Shown piece by piece: positions 16,981 through 25,947 of a stretch of 53,583 nucleotides of DNA. Below the pieces are notes generated by a model, which saw only the letters and a program-made list of their open reading frames with translations, did no database searches and had not been told where the DNA came from. Numbering within the stretch: the first letter of the stretch is position 1; each line of letters begins with the position of its first letter. The position numbers were made by a program, and so were the translations under genes. The stretch is from an uncultured Flavobacteriaceae bacterium (lineage in GTDB: Bacteria; Bacteroidota; Bacteroidia; Flavobacteriales; Flavobacteriaceae): contig CALGLR010000114.1 in the NCBI GenBank assembly GCA_937959395.1, positions 1 to 53,583 of the forward strand, given 5' to 3'.

Positions 16981-17814
16981 ATGTCTACTCAATTTAAAAT
17001 TTTAACCATACTTGTATTTATTTTTATAATGCCGAGCTATAATTTATACGCCCATGGTGACCTTACAAATAGAATAAAATTAGCTACTCAAGAAATTAAA
17101 CGCTTTCCAGATAAAGCCGATTTATATTTTCAGCGTGCATTATTATATCAACAACATTTAGAATTTGATAAGGCTATTATAGATTATAAAAAAACCAAGA
17201 AATTAGGCCTTCAAGATAAAGAACTGTATTATAGGATAGCAGAGTGCTATATTGAAACCAAAGCCTTTAAAAAAGCAAATAAAGCATCTAAACGATTACT
17301 TAAGCTTGATACTATAGACGTTAAAACAAGGAAACTACATTCTAAAGTCCTATTTCACCTTAAAGATTATGAGAATGCAATAAGTCATTACGATTACTTT
17401 TTTAACAATGTAACCGATTTAAACCCTCAAGATGTTATTGAATACGCTTCATTTATTTTAGCTCATGAGCCAAAAAATTATTTAAAAGCCATTGCAATTA
17501 TTGAACAAGGAGAACTATTATTAGGTGTTAGTCCTTTCTCTCTTCAGCTTAAAAAATTAGATTATTATAAGTCTACAAATGATATTAGTTCCATTTTAAA
17601 TCAATACGATTATATTATTAAACACAATTATCGTAAAGAATTTTGGTATTATAAAAAGGCTAATTATTTATATGGTATTAAAAAACATAATGCATCTAAG
17701 GTCGCTTTAGAATTAGCAAAAGAATCTATAAGAAACCTAAGTTTAAAATTAAAAAAAACAAAAGCTATAGAAAAGCTAACGCAATCTATTATTGAATTAG
17801 AATCAATTATTTAA
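16981..17814 (+). CDS. Exported tetratricopeptide-repeat protein
   Basis: A 277-residue protein with an N-terminal signal sequence (ILTILVFIFIMPSYNLYAHG). TPR-like helices cover residues 30-260, for example FPDKADLYFQRALLYQQHLEFDKAIIDYKKTKK and RIAECYIETKAFKKANKASKRLLKLD-type pairs spaced by 34. No catalytic residues. The next gene, a secreted phosphatase, starts 3 nt after its stop, so the two are almost certainly translated from one message and may be partners, for example chaperone/scaffold and enzyme. That pairing is an inference from gene order only. Confidence 0.8.
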   Translation: MSTQFKILTILVFIFIMPSYNLYAHGDLTNRIKLATQEIKRFPDKADLYFQRALLYQQHLEFDKAIIDYKKTKKLGLQDKELYYRIAECYIETKAFKKANKASKRLLKLDTIDVKTRKLHSKVLFHLKDYENAISHYDYFFNNVTDLNPQDVIEYASFILAHEPKNYLKAIAIIEQGELLLGVSPFSLQLKKLDYYKSTNDISSILNQYDYIIKHNYRKEFWYYKKANYLYGIKKHNASKVALELAKESIRNLSLKLKKTKAIEKLTQSIIELESII

Positions 17815-17817
17815 ATT

Positions 17818-19935
17818 ATGAAAAAAAAGATACTTTCCCTCTTTGTATTCTACTTACTATTTATTAATCTTTCTGCTGGTCAAAATGAACAACAAATTGT
17901 TAATTTCAATACTGTAACTACTAATTTAATTTTAGAGAATTCCAATTGGAATTATTATGATTTAGAACAAGAGCCTCCAAATGTTGGTTCATTTAATTGG
18001 ACACAATTAAATTATGATGATACAACTTGGTCTTCTGGTAATGCTGAATTTGGTTATGGTGATTCTCAAACGACTGAGATTAATAACAATACTAAAACCG
18101 CTTATTTTAGAAAGACTTTTAATGTAACTGATACGTCTCAATTTGATATTTTAGAAATAGAAGCGGTTAGAGATGATGGTATCGTTGTTTATATAAATGG
18201 TAGTGAAGTATGGAGAGATAATATGCCTTCTGGAGCAGTTAATTATAGTACTTTTGCTTCAACTACTGTTTCTGGTAGTGACGAATCTACTTTTTTCTCT
18301 AACACCATATCTAACCTTTTAACTAATGGGAATAATAGTATTGCTGTAGAAATACATCAAAGAAACGCTACTAGTTCAGATATAAGCTTTAATTTAAGAT
18401 TAACAGGAGTAAATGCAGATGCCACAGTTATTAATAGAGGGCCCTATTTGCAAATGGGAACAACTACAAGCGTTATGGTTAAGTGGAATACACTTACTGC
18501 TACAAAATCCAAAATTAATTATGGTAGTACTTTAGGTAATTTAGATAATATTGTTTCTGATAATTCACTGAAAACAGAACATGAGCTTGTTATAAACAAC
18601 CTTAATCCAAATACAAAGTATTATTATAGCATTCAAGACGACAATGGCATTTATCTTTCTGAAAACGATCAAATATATGTAAAAACTGCTCCTACTACTG
18701 GTACAGATCAATTTGTAAGAGCTTGGATTTTAGGAGATGCTGGTACTGCCAACCAGAATCAAAGAAATGTAAGAGATCGCTATTATAATTATGTAGAAAA
18801 TGCAAGTCAGAACCCAGATCAAACCGATATGATCTTATTTTTAGGAGATAATGCATATAATAGTGGTACGCAGAATGAATATCAAAATGCTGTATTTAAT
18901 ATTTATGATGACATGCTAAGAAAATCTGTAGCCTGGTCTACTTTGGGTAATCATGATGGATTTAGTGCTCAATCAAGTACTCAATCTGGACCTTATTATG
19001 ACATATTTTCTTTTCCAAAAGCAGCAGAAGCTGGAGGAATGCCTTCAGGAACAGAAGCCTATTATTCGTTTGATTATGCAAATATTCACTTTATTGTTTT
19101 AGAATCTTATAGATTAGAAAATAACCAAGCTCAAATAGATTGGTGTACTTCAGATATCCAAAATACCAGTCAAGATTGGATCGTTGCACTATTTCATCAT
19201 CCTGCCTATACAAAAGGTTCTCATAATTCTGATTCTGAGTCTAACTTAATAGCTATGCGCCAAAATTTCTTACCTATTCTTGAAGATAATGGTGTAGATT
19301 TAATACTTAGCGGGCATTCTCACTCTTACGAACGCTCTTACTTTTTAAATGGACATTACGGAACTTCAGGAACATTTAACACCAATACTAATACGGTGGG
19401 TTCAAATGGTAATTTATCTGGTCGTGCAGATACTTCTGATGGTGCTTATGTAAAAGATATAACAGAAACTGATGGTGCAGTTTATATAACTACGGGATCT
19501 GCAGGAAAGGTTTCTGGAGGTAGTTTAAATCATAACGCCATGTTTTCCTCTATAAACCAATTAGGTTCTTGTGTAATGGAAGTTAGCAATGGTACGGGGA
19601 CATCTCAAAATTTAACAGTTAAATTTATTAATGATTCTGGAAATATTACAGACTATTTCACAATTAATAAAACCAATACAACCTTAAGTGTCAAAAATGT
19701 TAACATTGAAAAAGGCAACATTAAGATTTTTCCAATTCCGTCAGCTAATAATTTTAATGTAAAAATATTAAATGATGAAGTACTTAAATACATTCGCATT
19801 TATAATAACACAGGTAAATTAGTTAAGGAAACTACTTCTAATATTATTAATCTAGAAAAAGTAAGTTCAGGGATGTATATTGCCGAAATTACTACAAATG
19901 CAACGACATATTATAAATCCATTTTTAAAGAATAG
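17818..19935 (+). CDS. Secreted purple-acid-phosphatase-like metallophosphoesterase with T9SS sorting domain
   Basis: A 705-residue protein in four parts: a signal peptide (to about 21); a beta-sandwich module (about 35-195; AYFRKTFNV...VYINGSEVWRDNMPSG); a fibronectin-like purple-acid-phosphatase N domain (about 205-290; NRGPYLQMGTTTSVMVKWNT); and a metallophosphoesterase core (about 295-590). The core metal-binding motifs are ILGDAGT, FLGDNAY, LGNHDG, LFHHPAYTKGSH and LSGHSHSYERSY, complete for a dinuclear site. The last ~75 residues are a T9SS sorting domain (IFPIPSANNF ... LEKVSSGMYIAEI ... YKSIFKE). The likely role is extracellular phosphate release from phosphomonoesters. It follows the TPR gene by 3 nt and ends at a terminator. 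Confidence 0.9.
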   Translation: MKKKILSLFVFYLLFINLSAGQNEQQIVNFNTVTTNLILENSNWNYYDLEQEPPNVGSFNWTQLNYDDTTWSSGNAEFGYGDSQTTEINNNTKTAYFRKTFNVTDTSQFDILEIEAVRDDGIVVYINGSEVWRDNMPSGAVNYSTFASTTVSGSDESTFFSNTISNLLTNGNNSIAVEIHQRNATSSDISFNLRLTGVNADATVINRGPYLQMGTTTSVMVKWNTLTATKSKINYGSTLGNLDNIVSDNSLKTEHELVINNLNPNTKYYYSIQDDNGIYLSENDQIYVKTAPTTGTDQFVRAWILGDAGTANQNQRNVRDRYYNYVENASQNPDQTDMILFLGDNAYNSGTQNEYQNAVFNIYDDMLRKSVAWSTLGNHDGFSAQSSTQSGPYYDIFSFPKAAEAGGMPSGTEAYYSFDYANIHFIVLESYRLENNQAQIDWCTSDIQNTSQDWIVALFHHPAYTKGSHNSDSESNLIAMRQNFLPILEDNGVDLILSGHSHSYERSYFLNGHYGTSGTFNTNTNTVGSNGNLSGRADTSDGAYVKDITETDGAVYITTGSAGKVSGGSLNHNAMFSSINQLGSCVMEVSNGTGTSQNLTVKFINDSGNITDYFTINKTNTTLSVKNVNIEKGNIKIFPIPSANNFNVKILNDEVLKYIRIYNNTGKLVKETTSNIINLEKVSSGMYIAEITTNATTYYKSIFKE

Positions 19936-19954
19936 CGCATCACATATAATAATT

Positions 19955-19989
19955 AAGAGCATTTTAAGTTTTTTTAAAAGGCTCTTTTC
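19955..19989 (+). terminator. Intrinsic terminator after the phosphatase gene
   Basis: A stem AAGAGC-A-TTTTAA / TTAAAA-G-GCTCTT with one A/G mismatch (19955-19986), followed by TTTT. Confidence 0.7.
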
Positions 19990-20140
19990 ATGAATAACAA
20001 CTTCTGTTTGCTGCACAATATCTCTTTTTTTAATACATATTAACCAATTTAAGAAGCTATGCATCAATTATTTCAAAAAACACTTTGATAATACAATTAA
20101 TTTTTATTATTTGAAAGGTGCTAATTAATCAAACCTAATA

Positions 20141-21577
20141 ATGAAAAAAGTATTAACCCTCGCTATTCTATACTTTTGTATTTCTTTTCAATTGTATTCG
20201 CAACGTTCTAATGCCCCTTGGAGTAATCATGAAAACTACAAGGAGGAAACGATAAATGCTATAAGACAAAGCCCGCAACTTATTCATCCCGAATTGTATT
20301 TTGATGTAGAACCTAGTAACAATCAAACATCATCTAATAATTCCTTAACTGATAATATTGATTTTGTAAATGGAATTAATATTGCGTGGTTACGCTTTGG
20401 AAGAGATATAGGTTTAGATCCTGAATTTGGTACTCAATATAGACCAGATATGAGTAAGTTAAACGAAATCATGGATGCCGTTTCTAGTGCTGGAGGCAAT
20501 GTTATAAGATGGTGGTATCATACAAATGGTTCTACCAATCCTACCTTTGATGATAACCAAATGGTAACCGCAAATCCAGAGTTTTTTCATGAAGAAGTTA
20601 TAAGCATCTTAGATTTAGCTGCCTCTAAAGGATTAAAAATTCAAATATGTTTATGGTCTTTTGACATGCTTAAAGACCAATGGAATGTTGATGCAATTGC
20701 TAATAAAAAACTCCTCACAGAAACAGATTATTACAACGCATACATTAATAATGCTTTATTACCTTTAGTTAACGAAGTTGCAAATCACCCAGGACTATAT
20801 GCTTGGGAAATATTTAATGAACCAGAAGGAATGACTACAGAATACGGAAATCACTGGCCTGGTTTTGTAGAAAGAGTTTCTATAACAGATGTACAATCAT
20901 TTATTAATAGAACCGCAGCTGTAATAAAAGAAGAACAACCAGAAGTTAAAGTAACAAGTGGTGCCTTGGGCTTCTTAAGCTCTATAAATGATGATGAAAA
21001 AGGTTATGTAAACTTATATAGTGATGACAGATTAGAAGCTGAAGGAAATACTCCTGGTGGTTACCTCGATTTTTATAACATTCATTATTATAACTGGGCT
21101 GGGACTAACGGCTCTCCTTTCCATAATGCTTATAATCCTGAAAAAATCGACAAAGAAGCTATTATCGCTGAATATTACCCTGATAATACTTTTGGTATAC
21201 CATCTAATGACTTGGCTGTAAAGATTTTAGAAAATGGCTGGGATGGTTCTTTAGTCTGGTCTTGGTCAAGTAGAGAATGGAGCAGCATGGAACTCATTAT
21301 TTCTAATGTTAATATTACTTTAAGCAAGGTAGAAACAGAACTAATTAAAGATATACGAGTTTACCCTAACCCAAGTAATAATAGTATTAATATAAACGGA
21401 TTAGAACAAAAAAACATAACTACAATAGAACTAATAGATGTTTTAGGGAAAGAAATAAAATTATATGATATAGAAAAAAATACAGAGTTTAAAAACATAA
21501 ATATAAGCGCACTAACTAATGGTGTTTACTTTTTAAAATTTAATAATAGTGTATCTATCAAAATAGTGAAGTATTAA
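20141..21577 (+). CDS. Secreted glycoside hydrolase family 5-like enzyme with T9SS sorting domain
   Basis: A 478-residue protein. After the signal peptide (to Gln21) there is a TIM-barrel of the GH5/mannanase-like type: GINIAWLRFGRDIG, VIRWWYHTNGS, LKIQICLWSFDML, then YAWEIFNEPEG with the acid/base Glu227. FYNIHYYNWAG follows, then IIAEYYP with the probable nucleophile Glu344, and LVWSWSSREWSS. Residues ~405-478 are a T9SS sorting domain (IRVYPNPSNNSININGL ... LTNGVYFLKF). There is no linker or carbohydrate-binding module between them. The likely substrate is a beta-mannan or beta-glucan, but family members vary and no SusCD-type locus is adjacent. It converges with the lipoprotein gene, leaving 6 nt between stops. 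Confidence 0.85.
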   Translation: MKKVLTLAILYFCISFQLYSQRSNAPWSNHENYKEETINAIRQSPQLIHPELYFDVEPSNNQTSSNNSLTDNIDFVNGINIAWLRFGRDIGLDPEFGTQYRPDMSKLNEIMDAVSSAGGNVIRWWYHTNGSTNPTFDDNQMVTANPEFFHEEVISILDLAASKGLKIQICLWSFDMLKDQWNVDAIANKKLLTETDYYNAYINNALLPLVNEVANHPGLYAWEIFNEPEGMTTEYGNHWPGFVERVSITDVQSFINRTAAVIKEEQPEVKVTSGALGFLSSINDDEKGYVNLYSDDRLEAEGNTPGGYLDFYNIHYYNWAGTNGSPFHNAYNPEKIDKEAIIAEYYPDNTFGIPSNDLAVKILENGWDGSLVWSWSSREWSSMELIISNVNITLSKVETELIKDIRVYPNPSNNSININGLEQKNITTIELIDVLGKEIKLYDIEKNTEFKNINISALTNGVYFLKFNNSVSIKIVKY

Positions 21578-21583
21578 TATAGA

Positions 21584-22018
21584 TTATTGTCGCTTTACAT
21601 AAGTTTCTCTGTAAATTACTTCTTCATCATCATAACTTTCTTTAAACTCCAATATTAAGGAAGAAGGCTCGAAAGTAAAAATTTGTTGAATAGTTATTTC
21701 TGTACCATCATCTTCAGTAATAATATTGTCTCTAACGGTATAATCTTTCTTTTGTGTAACAATACTACAATTACTGCCAGAACCACTTTTATTGTAAACA
21801 TACATAAGCTTGGATTCATCAAATATTATGAGGTCTGATAAATCACATTCAGTCAATTCTGTGCTAACACCGTTTTGAGAAGAAGCAGTTAATTTCCATG
21901 CCCCTAATAAAGATTCAACTGTTAAAGAGTCATCGTCGTCGATAGAATTATCACCAGTACAAGAGAAAATAAGACTAGTAATCATTACTACAAGTAAGGT
22001 CTTTTTTAGATTTTTCAT
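21584..22018 (-). CDS. Lipocalin-like lipoprotein
   Basis: A 144-residue lipoprotein: signal peptide with lipobox LIFSC (Cys20), an acidic spacer (DDDDS), then a small beta-barrel domain opening SLLGAWKLTASSQNG, which is the start typical of the Bacteroidota lipocalin-like families, and ending IYRETYVKRQ. Two later cysteines (ECDL, NCSI) could form a disulfide. Probably anchored in the outer membrane. Ligand unknown. It converges with the GH5 gene. Confidence 0.75.
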   Translation of the reverse strand: MKNLKKTLLVVMITSLIFSCTGDNSIDDDDSLTVESLLGAWKLTASSQNGVSTELTECDLSDLIIFDESKLMYVYNKSGSGSNCSIVTQKKDYTVRDNIITEDDGTEITIQQIFTFEPSSLILEFKESYDDEEVIYRETYVKRQ

Positions 22019-22301
22019 TAGTAAACTTGGGATTTACGAATTTAGTTATCAACAAATTACAACATTTTTTTGTTAATAACCAAAATTTTAGTTACGTATT
22101 TTACGTTTTATCGTTTTTATAAAAAATCATTCGCTACTTAAAGTATTAATTTGCGTTGTAAAATCTCCACCTTTTTGTAATAAAACATAACTTATTGATT
22201 ATCAAATAAAATCATATTCTTATTATCTGTTTTAAATGTTAAATAAGAGTATTACTATATATAAAAGTGATAGATGAAATACATTAAACGATTATTTTCA
22301 T
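22019..22301. other. AT-rich intergenic stretch, nothing recognised
   Basis: About 280 nt between the lipoprotein start and the dnaK terminator. No frame with coding character, no clear hairpin and no exact promoter box was found. Confidence 0.5.
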
Positions 22302-22334
22302 AAAAAAACGCAACTACTTTCATAATTGCGTTTT
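22302..22334 (-). terminator. Intrinsic terminator of dnaK
   Basis: A stem AAAACGCAA / TTGCGTTTT (22305-22313 with 22326-22334) and a 12-nt loop. On the minus strand it is followed by a run of T. It lies about 95 nt beyond the dnaK stop. Confidence 0.75.
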
Positions 22335-22359
22335 AATTTTAATTTAGAATTTCTTTGAG

Positions 22360-22415
22360 ATCCCGCTATGCAGCGGGATAAGCGATTCACTCAATTTTCG
22401 CTTTTGCGAAAATTG
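22360..22415. repeat. Two stem-loops in the dnaK 3' region
   Basis: Hairpin one is ATCCCGCT-ATGC-AGCGGGAT (22360-22379). Hairpin two is CAATTTTCGC-TTTT-GCGAAAATTG (22392-22415). Both are perfect and lie between the dnaK stop codon and its terminator. The first is GC-rich compared with its surroundings. They resemble dispersed intergenic hairpins or mRNA 3'-end stabilisers. Confidence 0.55.
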
Positions 22416-22428
22416 GTTCTCTGCTTAC

Positions 22429-24333
22429 TTACTCTTCTTTAACTTCTTCGAAATCTACGTCTTCAACATTATCACCTTCAGCTTCTGCAGAAGGTTCACC
22501 AGCTCCAGCATCTCCTCCACCTTGAGCTTCTTGTTGTGCTTTATACATTTCTTCACTAGCTACTTTCCAAGCTTCATTAATTTTTTCTAAAGCAGGATCT
22601 ATAACTGCAAGATCTTTAGTTTCGTATGCTGCTTTTAATTCTGTTAAAGCTTCTTCGATTGGTGCTTTTTTATCATCAGATAATTTATCACCAAATTCTT
22701 TTAATTGCTTTTCCGTTTGGAAAATCATAGAATCCGCTTCGTTTAACTTTTTAGCATTCTCGGCTGCTTTTGCATCTGCATCAGCATTTGCTTCTGCATC
22801 AGCTTTCATCTTTTGTATTTCTTCTTCAGTTAAACCAGAAGACGCTTCAATACGAATATCTTGTGTCTTGTTTGTTGCTTTATCTGTAGCAGAAACCTTA
22901 ATGATTCCGTTGGCATCAATATCAAAAGTTACTTCAATTTGAGGTGTTCCTCTTTGTGCTGGTGGAATACCATCTAAGTGAAAACGACCAATCGTTTTAT
23001 TATCTCCAGCCATAGCGCGCTCACCTTGTAATACGTGAATTTCCACTGAAGGTTGATTATCTGCTGCTGTAGAGAATACTTGTGATTTCTTAGTTGGAAT
23101 TGTCGTATTGGCTTCAATAAGTTTTGTCATTACGTTACCCATTGTTTCAATACCTAATGATAAAGGTGTTACATCTAAAAGTAATACATCTTTAACATCT
23201 CCAGTTAAAACACCACCTTGAATTCCTGCTCCTAGAGAAACAACTTCATCAGGATTTACACCTTTACTTGGTGTTTTTCCAAAAAATGCTTCTACTGCTT
23301 TTTGTACTGCTGGAATACGTGTAGATCCACCAACAAGAATAACTTCGTCGATATCACTTTTTGATAATCCTGCTGCTTTTAATGCCGTTTGGCAAGGCTC
23401 TATTGTTCTTTTTACTAAATCATCAATTAACTGTTCAAATTTAGAACGTGTTAATGTACGTACCAAGTGTTTTGGTCCACTAGCAGTTGCTGTGATATAT
23501 GGTAAATTAATTTCAGTTTGTTCAGAAGAAGATAATTCAATCTTAGCTTTTTCAGCGGCCTCTTTAACACGTTGTAAAGACATTGGATCTTTTCTTAAAT
23601 CCATACCTTCTTCAGTATTAAACTCATCAGCTAACCAATCTATAATTTTCTGGTCAACATCATCACCTCCTAAATGCGTATCTCCATCTGTAGATAATAC
23701 TTCAAAAACACCATCTCCTAATTCTAGAATAGAAACATCATGTGTTCCTCCTCCAAAATCGAATACTACAATTTTTTGGTCAGTTCCTTTTTTGTCCATA
23801 CCATATGCCAAAGCTGCTGCTGTTGGCTCGTTAATAATACGACGCACTTTTAAACCTGCAATTTCACCAGCTTCTTTAGTAGCTTGACGTTGCGAATCAT
23901 TAAAATAAGCAGGAACTGTAATTACAGCTTCACTTACATCATGTCCTAAATAATCTTCAGCAGTTTTCTTCATCTTTTGAAGAATCATTGCTGATAATTC
24001 TTGAGGTGTATATAAACGGCCATCGATATCTACTCTAGGCGTATCATTATCTCCTTTTACTACTGTATAAGGTACACGTTCTGCTTCTTTTTTAGATTCA
24101 GAATACTTATTACCCATAAAACGTTTGATAGAATAAACTGTTTTTGTTGGGTTAGTAACCGCTTGCCTTTTTGCAGGATCTCCAACCTTAATTTCTCCGC
24201 CTTCTACAAAAGCGATAACTGAAGGTGTTGTTCTTTTCCCTTCTGCATTAGGAATAACTACTGGCTCGTTACCTTCCATCACAGAAACGCAAGAGTTGGT
24301 TGTTCCTAAATCGATTCCAATAATCTTACTCAT
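22429..24333 (-). CDS. dnaK: Chaperone DnaK (Hsp70)
   Basis: A 634-residue ATP-dependent cytosolic chaperone. The nucleotide-binding domain starts [18 protein letters not shown] and contains [43 protein letters not shown] and VGGSTRIP. The substrate-binding domain begins near [13 protein letters not shown]. The C-terminal lid is Lys/Glu/Ala-rich and ends in [11 protein letters not shown], an EEVD-like acidic tail typical of bacterial DnaK. It normally works with DnaJ and GrpE, neither of which is adjacent here. It is monocistronic, with its own terminator, and diverges from sdaA. A palindrome in the shared upstream region (24416) is a candidate heat-shock operator. Confidence 0.98.
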   Translation of the reverse strand: MSKIIGIDLGTTNSCVSVMEGNEPVVIPNAEGKRTTPSVIAFVEGGEIKVGDPAKRQAVTNPTKTVYSIKRFMGNKYSESKKEAERVPYTVVKGDNDTPRVDIDGRLYTPQELSAMILQKMKKTAEDYLGHDVSEAVITVPAYFNDSQRQATKEAGEIAGLKVRRIINEPTAAALAYGMDKKGTDQKIVVFDFGGGTHDVSILELGDGVFEVLSTDGDTHLGGDDVDQKIIDWLADEFNTEEGMDLRKDPMSLQRVKEAAEKAKIELSSSEQTEINLPYITATASGPKHLVRTLTRSKFEQLIDDLVKRTIEPCQTALKAAGLSKSDIDEVILVGGSTRIPAVQKAVEAFFGKTPSKGVNPDEVVSLGAGIQGGVLTGDVKDVLLLDVTPLSLGIETMGNVMTKLIEANTTIPTKKSQVFSTAADNQPSVEIHVLQGERAMAGDNKTIGRFHLDGIPPAQRGTPQIEVTFDIDANGIIKVSATDKATNKTQDIRIEASSGLTEEEIQKMKADAEANADADAKAAENAKKLNEADSMIFQTEKQLKEFGDKLSDDKKAPIEEALTELKAAYETKDLAVIDPALEKINEAWKVASEEMYKAQQEAQGGGDAGAGEPSAEAEGDNVEDVDFEEVKEE

Positions 24334-24415
24334 AATATATTTTTAATTTTTATACTTTAATATTTTTTCAATACTCAATCACTTAAAGTCAATGATTATG
24401 CCAATGCGCTATAAC

Positions 24416-24428
24416 TGACACGATGTCA
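24416..24428. promoter_or_regulatory. Palindrome TGACA-CGA-TGTCA between dnaK and sdaA
   Basis: A perfect 5-bp inverted repeat with a 3-nt spacer. It lies almost exactly midway between the divergent dnaK (start 24333) and sdaA (start 24509) genes. Size and position fit an operator; the binding protein is unknown. Confidence 0.4.
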
Positions 24429-24476
24429 TAATTACATATATTTTAGTCTAAGAAAAGGAGATGTAACTCAAAAAAC

Positions 24477-24484
24477 TATATTTG
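24477..24484 (+). promoter_or_regulatory. -7 element TATATTTG upstream of sdaA
   Basis: An exact TAnnTTTG match 24 nt before the sdaA ATG. Confidence 0.5.
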
Positions 24485-24508
24485 CCTCACTAAAACGTTT
24501 TCGTAATT

Positions 24509-25930
24509 ATGGAATGTATCTCAGTATTTGACATGTTAAAAATAGGAATTGGTCCTTCTAGCTCACACACATTAGGGCCTTGGCGTGCTGCGGAACGATG
24601 GTTGGCTGAACTTAAAGAAAAAAACGTTTTTAATGCTATTAATCGCATACAAATAGACTTATATGGATCTTTATCTCTTACAGGAAAGGGACATGCTACA
24701 GATTATGCTTTATTATTAGGTTTAACGGGTGCTAACCCAGAAACAATTCCTGTAAAAAATATTGAGACTACGATTGTTTCAATTAAAAACAATAATAGTA
24801 TAGTATTAAATAACGAGAAAGACATTGCATTTAATTTTAAGGAAGATATCATTTTTAATCGTGCCTTTTTACCTTTTCATGCTAACGGTATCACTTTTAC
24901 CGCTTTCGCTGAAGAACAATTACATCAATCTACTTATTATTCTATTGGTGGTGGCTTTATAGTAAAAGAAGAACATCTTATTAATAAAGAGAATCTAGAA
25001 TTAAAAAAGGAATTTCCTTATCCTGTAGATAAAGCTTCTGAATTACTCGATTTTTGCTTATCTGAAAACAAACTCATTTCTGAAATTGTTTTAGAAAATG
25101 AAAAATCTTTAAGAAGTGACACCGAAATAAACTTCGAATTAAAACGCATATGGGAGACCATGTTAGAATGCATGCATATTGGTTGTCATACTGAAGGGAA
25201 TCTTCCTGGAGGTTTAAATGTAAGGAGACGTGCTTTTGACATGCATAAAGGATTAAATGTTGCCCTGCCATATAATAACCCTAATGAATGGATTACTTCT
25301 ATTAGACAAACTGAAGTAAAATTTCGTCAAATTTTAAAATGGGTAAGCTGTTTTGCCTTAAGTGTAAATGAAGTTAATGCATCTCTAGGAAGAGTTGTTA
25401 CTGCTCCAACAAATGGTAGTGCAGGAGTAATTCCTTCAGTTTTAATGTATTATTTAGTTATTGAAAATCATAATGCAGATTTTAAACAAATAAAACAATT
25501 TTTATTAGTTGCTGGAGAGATTGGAAGTCTATTTAAAAAAGGAGCTACAATATCTGCAGCTATGGGAGGTTGTCAAGCAGAAATAGGCGTTTCTTCTGCA
25601 ATGGCAGCTGGTGCTTTATGTGAGCTTTTAGGAGGAACTGCAGAACAGGTTATGATTGCTGCCGAAATTGCCATGGAGCATCATTTAGGTTTAACTTGTG
25701 ATCCTATTGGAGGTTTAGTACAAATACCATGTATTGAAAGAAACTCTATGGGCGCTATTAAAGCTATAAATGCCGCAGAATTAGCTTTAGAAACTAATCC
25801 AGAAAATGTAAAAGTTCCTTTAGATAAAGTTATAGATACCATGTGGGAAACCGCTAAAGATATGAATACAAAATATAAAGAAACTTCTGAAGGCGGTTTA
25901 GCTGTTCGTGTTAATATTGCCGATTGTTAA
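24509..25930 (+). CDS. sdaA: L-serine ammonia-lyase (iron-sulfur L-serine dehydratase)
   Basis: A 473-residue single-chain enzyme converting L-serine to pyruvate and ammonia. The N-terminal beta domain contains IGPSSSHTLGPWRAAERW; the catalytic alpha domain begins around residue 215. Cysteines for the [4Fe-4S] cluster are seen in GGCQAEIGVSSAMAAGALCE, LTCDPIGG and QIPCIERNSMGA, and TAPTNGSAGVIPSVL is the family segment. The C-terminus TSEGGLAVRVNIADC is also typical, with the final Cys known in this family to cap the cluster. Length matches one-chain bacterial forms. A decayed copy of the 3' third lies 2.7 kb downstream (28663). Confidence 0.95.
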   Translation: MECISVFDMLKIGIGPSSSHTLGPWRAAERWLAELKEKNVFNAINRIQIDLYGSLSLTGKGHATDYALLLGLTGANPETIPVKNIETTIVSIKNNNSIVLNNEKDIAFNFKEDIIFNRAFLPFHANGITFTAFAEEQLHQSTYYSIGGGFIVKEEHLINKENLELKKEFPYPVDKASELLDFCLSENKLISEIVLENEKSLRSDTEINFELKRIWETMLECMHIGCHTEGNLPGGLNVRRRAFDMHKGLNVALPYNNPNEWITSIRQTEVKFRQILKWVSCFALSVNEVNASLGRVVTAPTNGSAGVIPSVLMYYLVIENHNADFKQIKQFLLVAGEIGSLFKKGATISAAMGGCQAEIGVSSAMAAGALCELLGGTAEQVMIAAEIAMEHHLGLTCDPIGGLVQIPCIERNSMGAIKAINAAELALETNPENVKVPLDKVIDTMWETAKDMNTKYKETSEGGLAVRVNIADC

Positions 25931-25947
25931 ACTATTATATTTGAGAA

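Noticed and set aside
23492-23887. A 131-residue frame antisense to dnaK
   Set aside because: A shadow of the strongly conserved dnaK coding sequence; no start signal or independent support.
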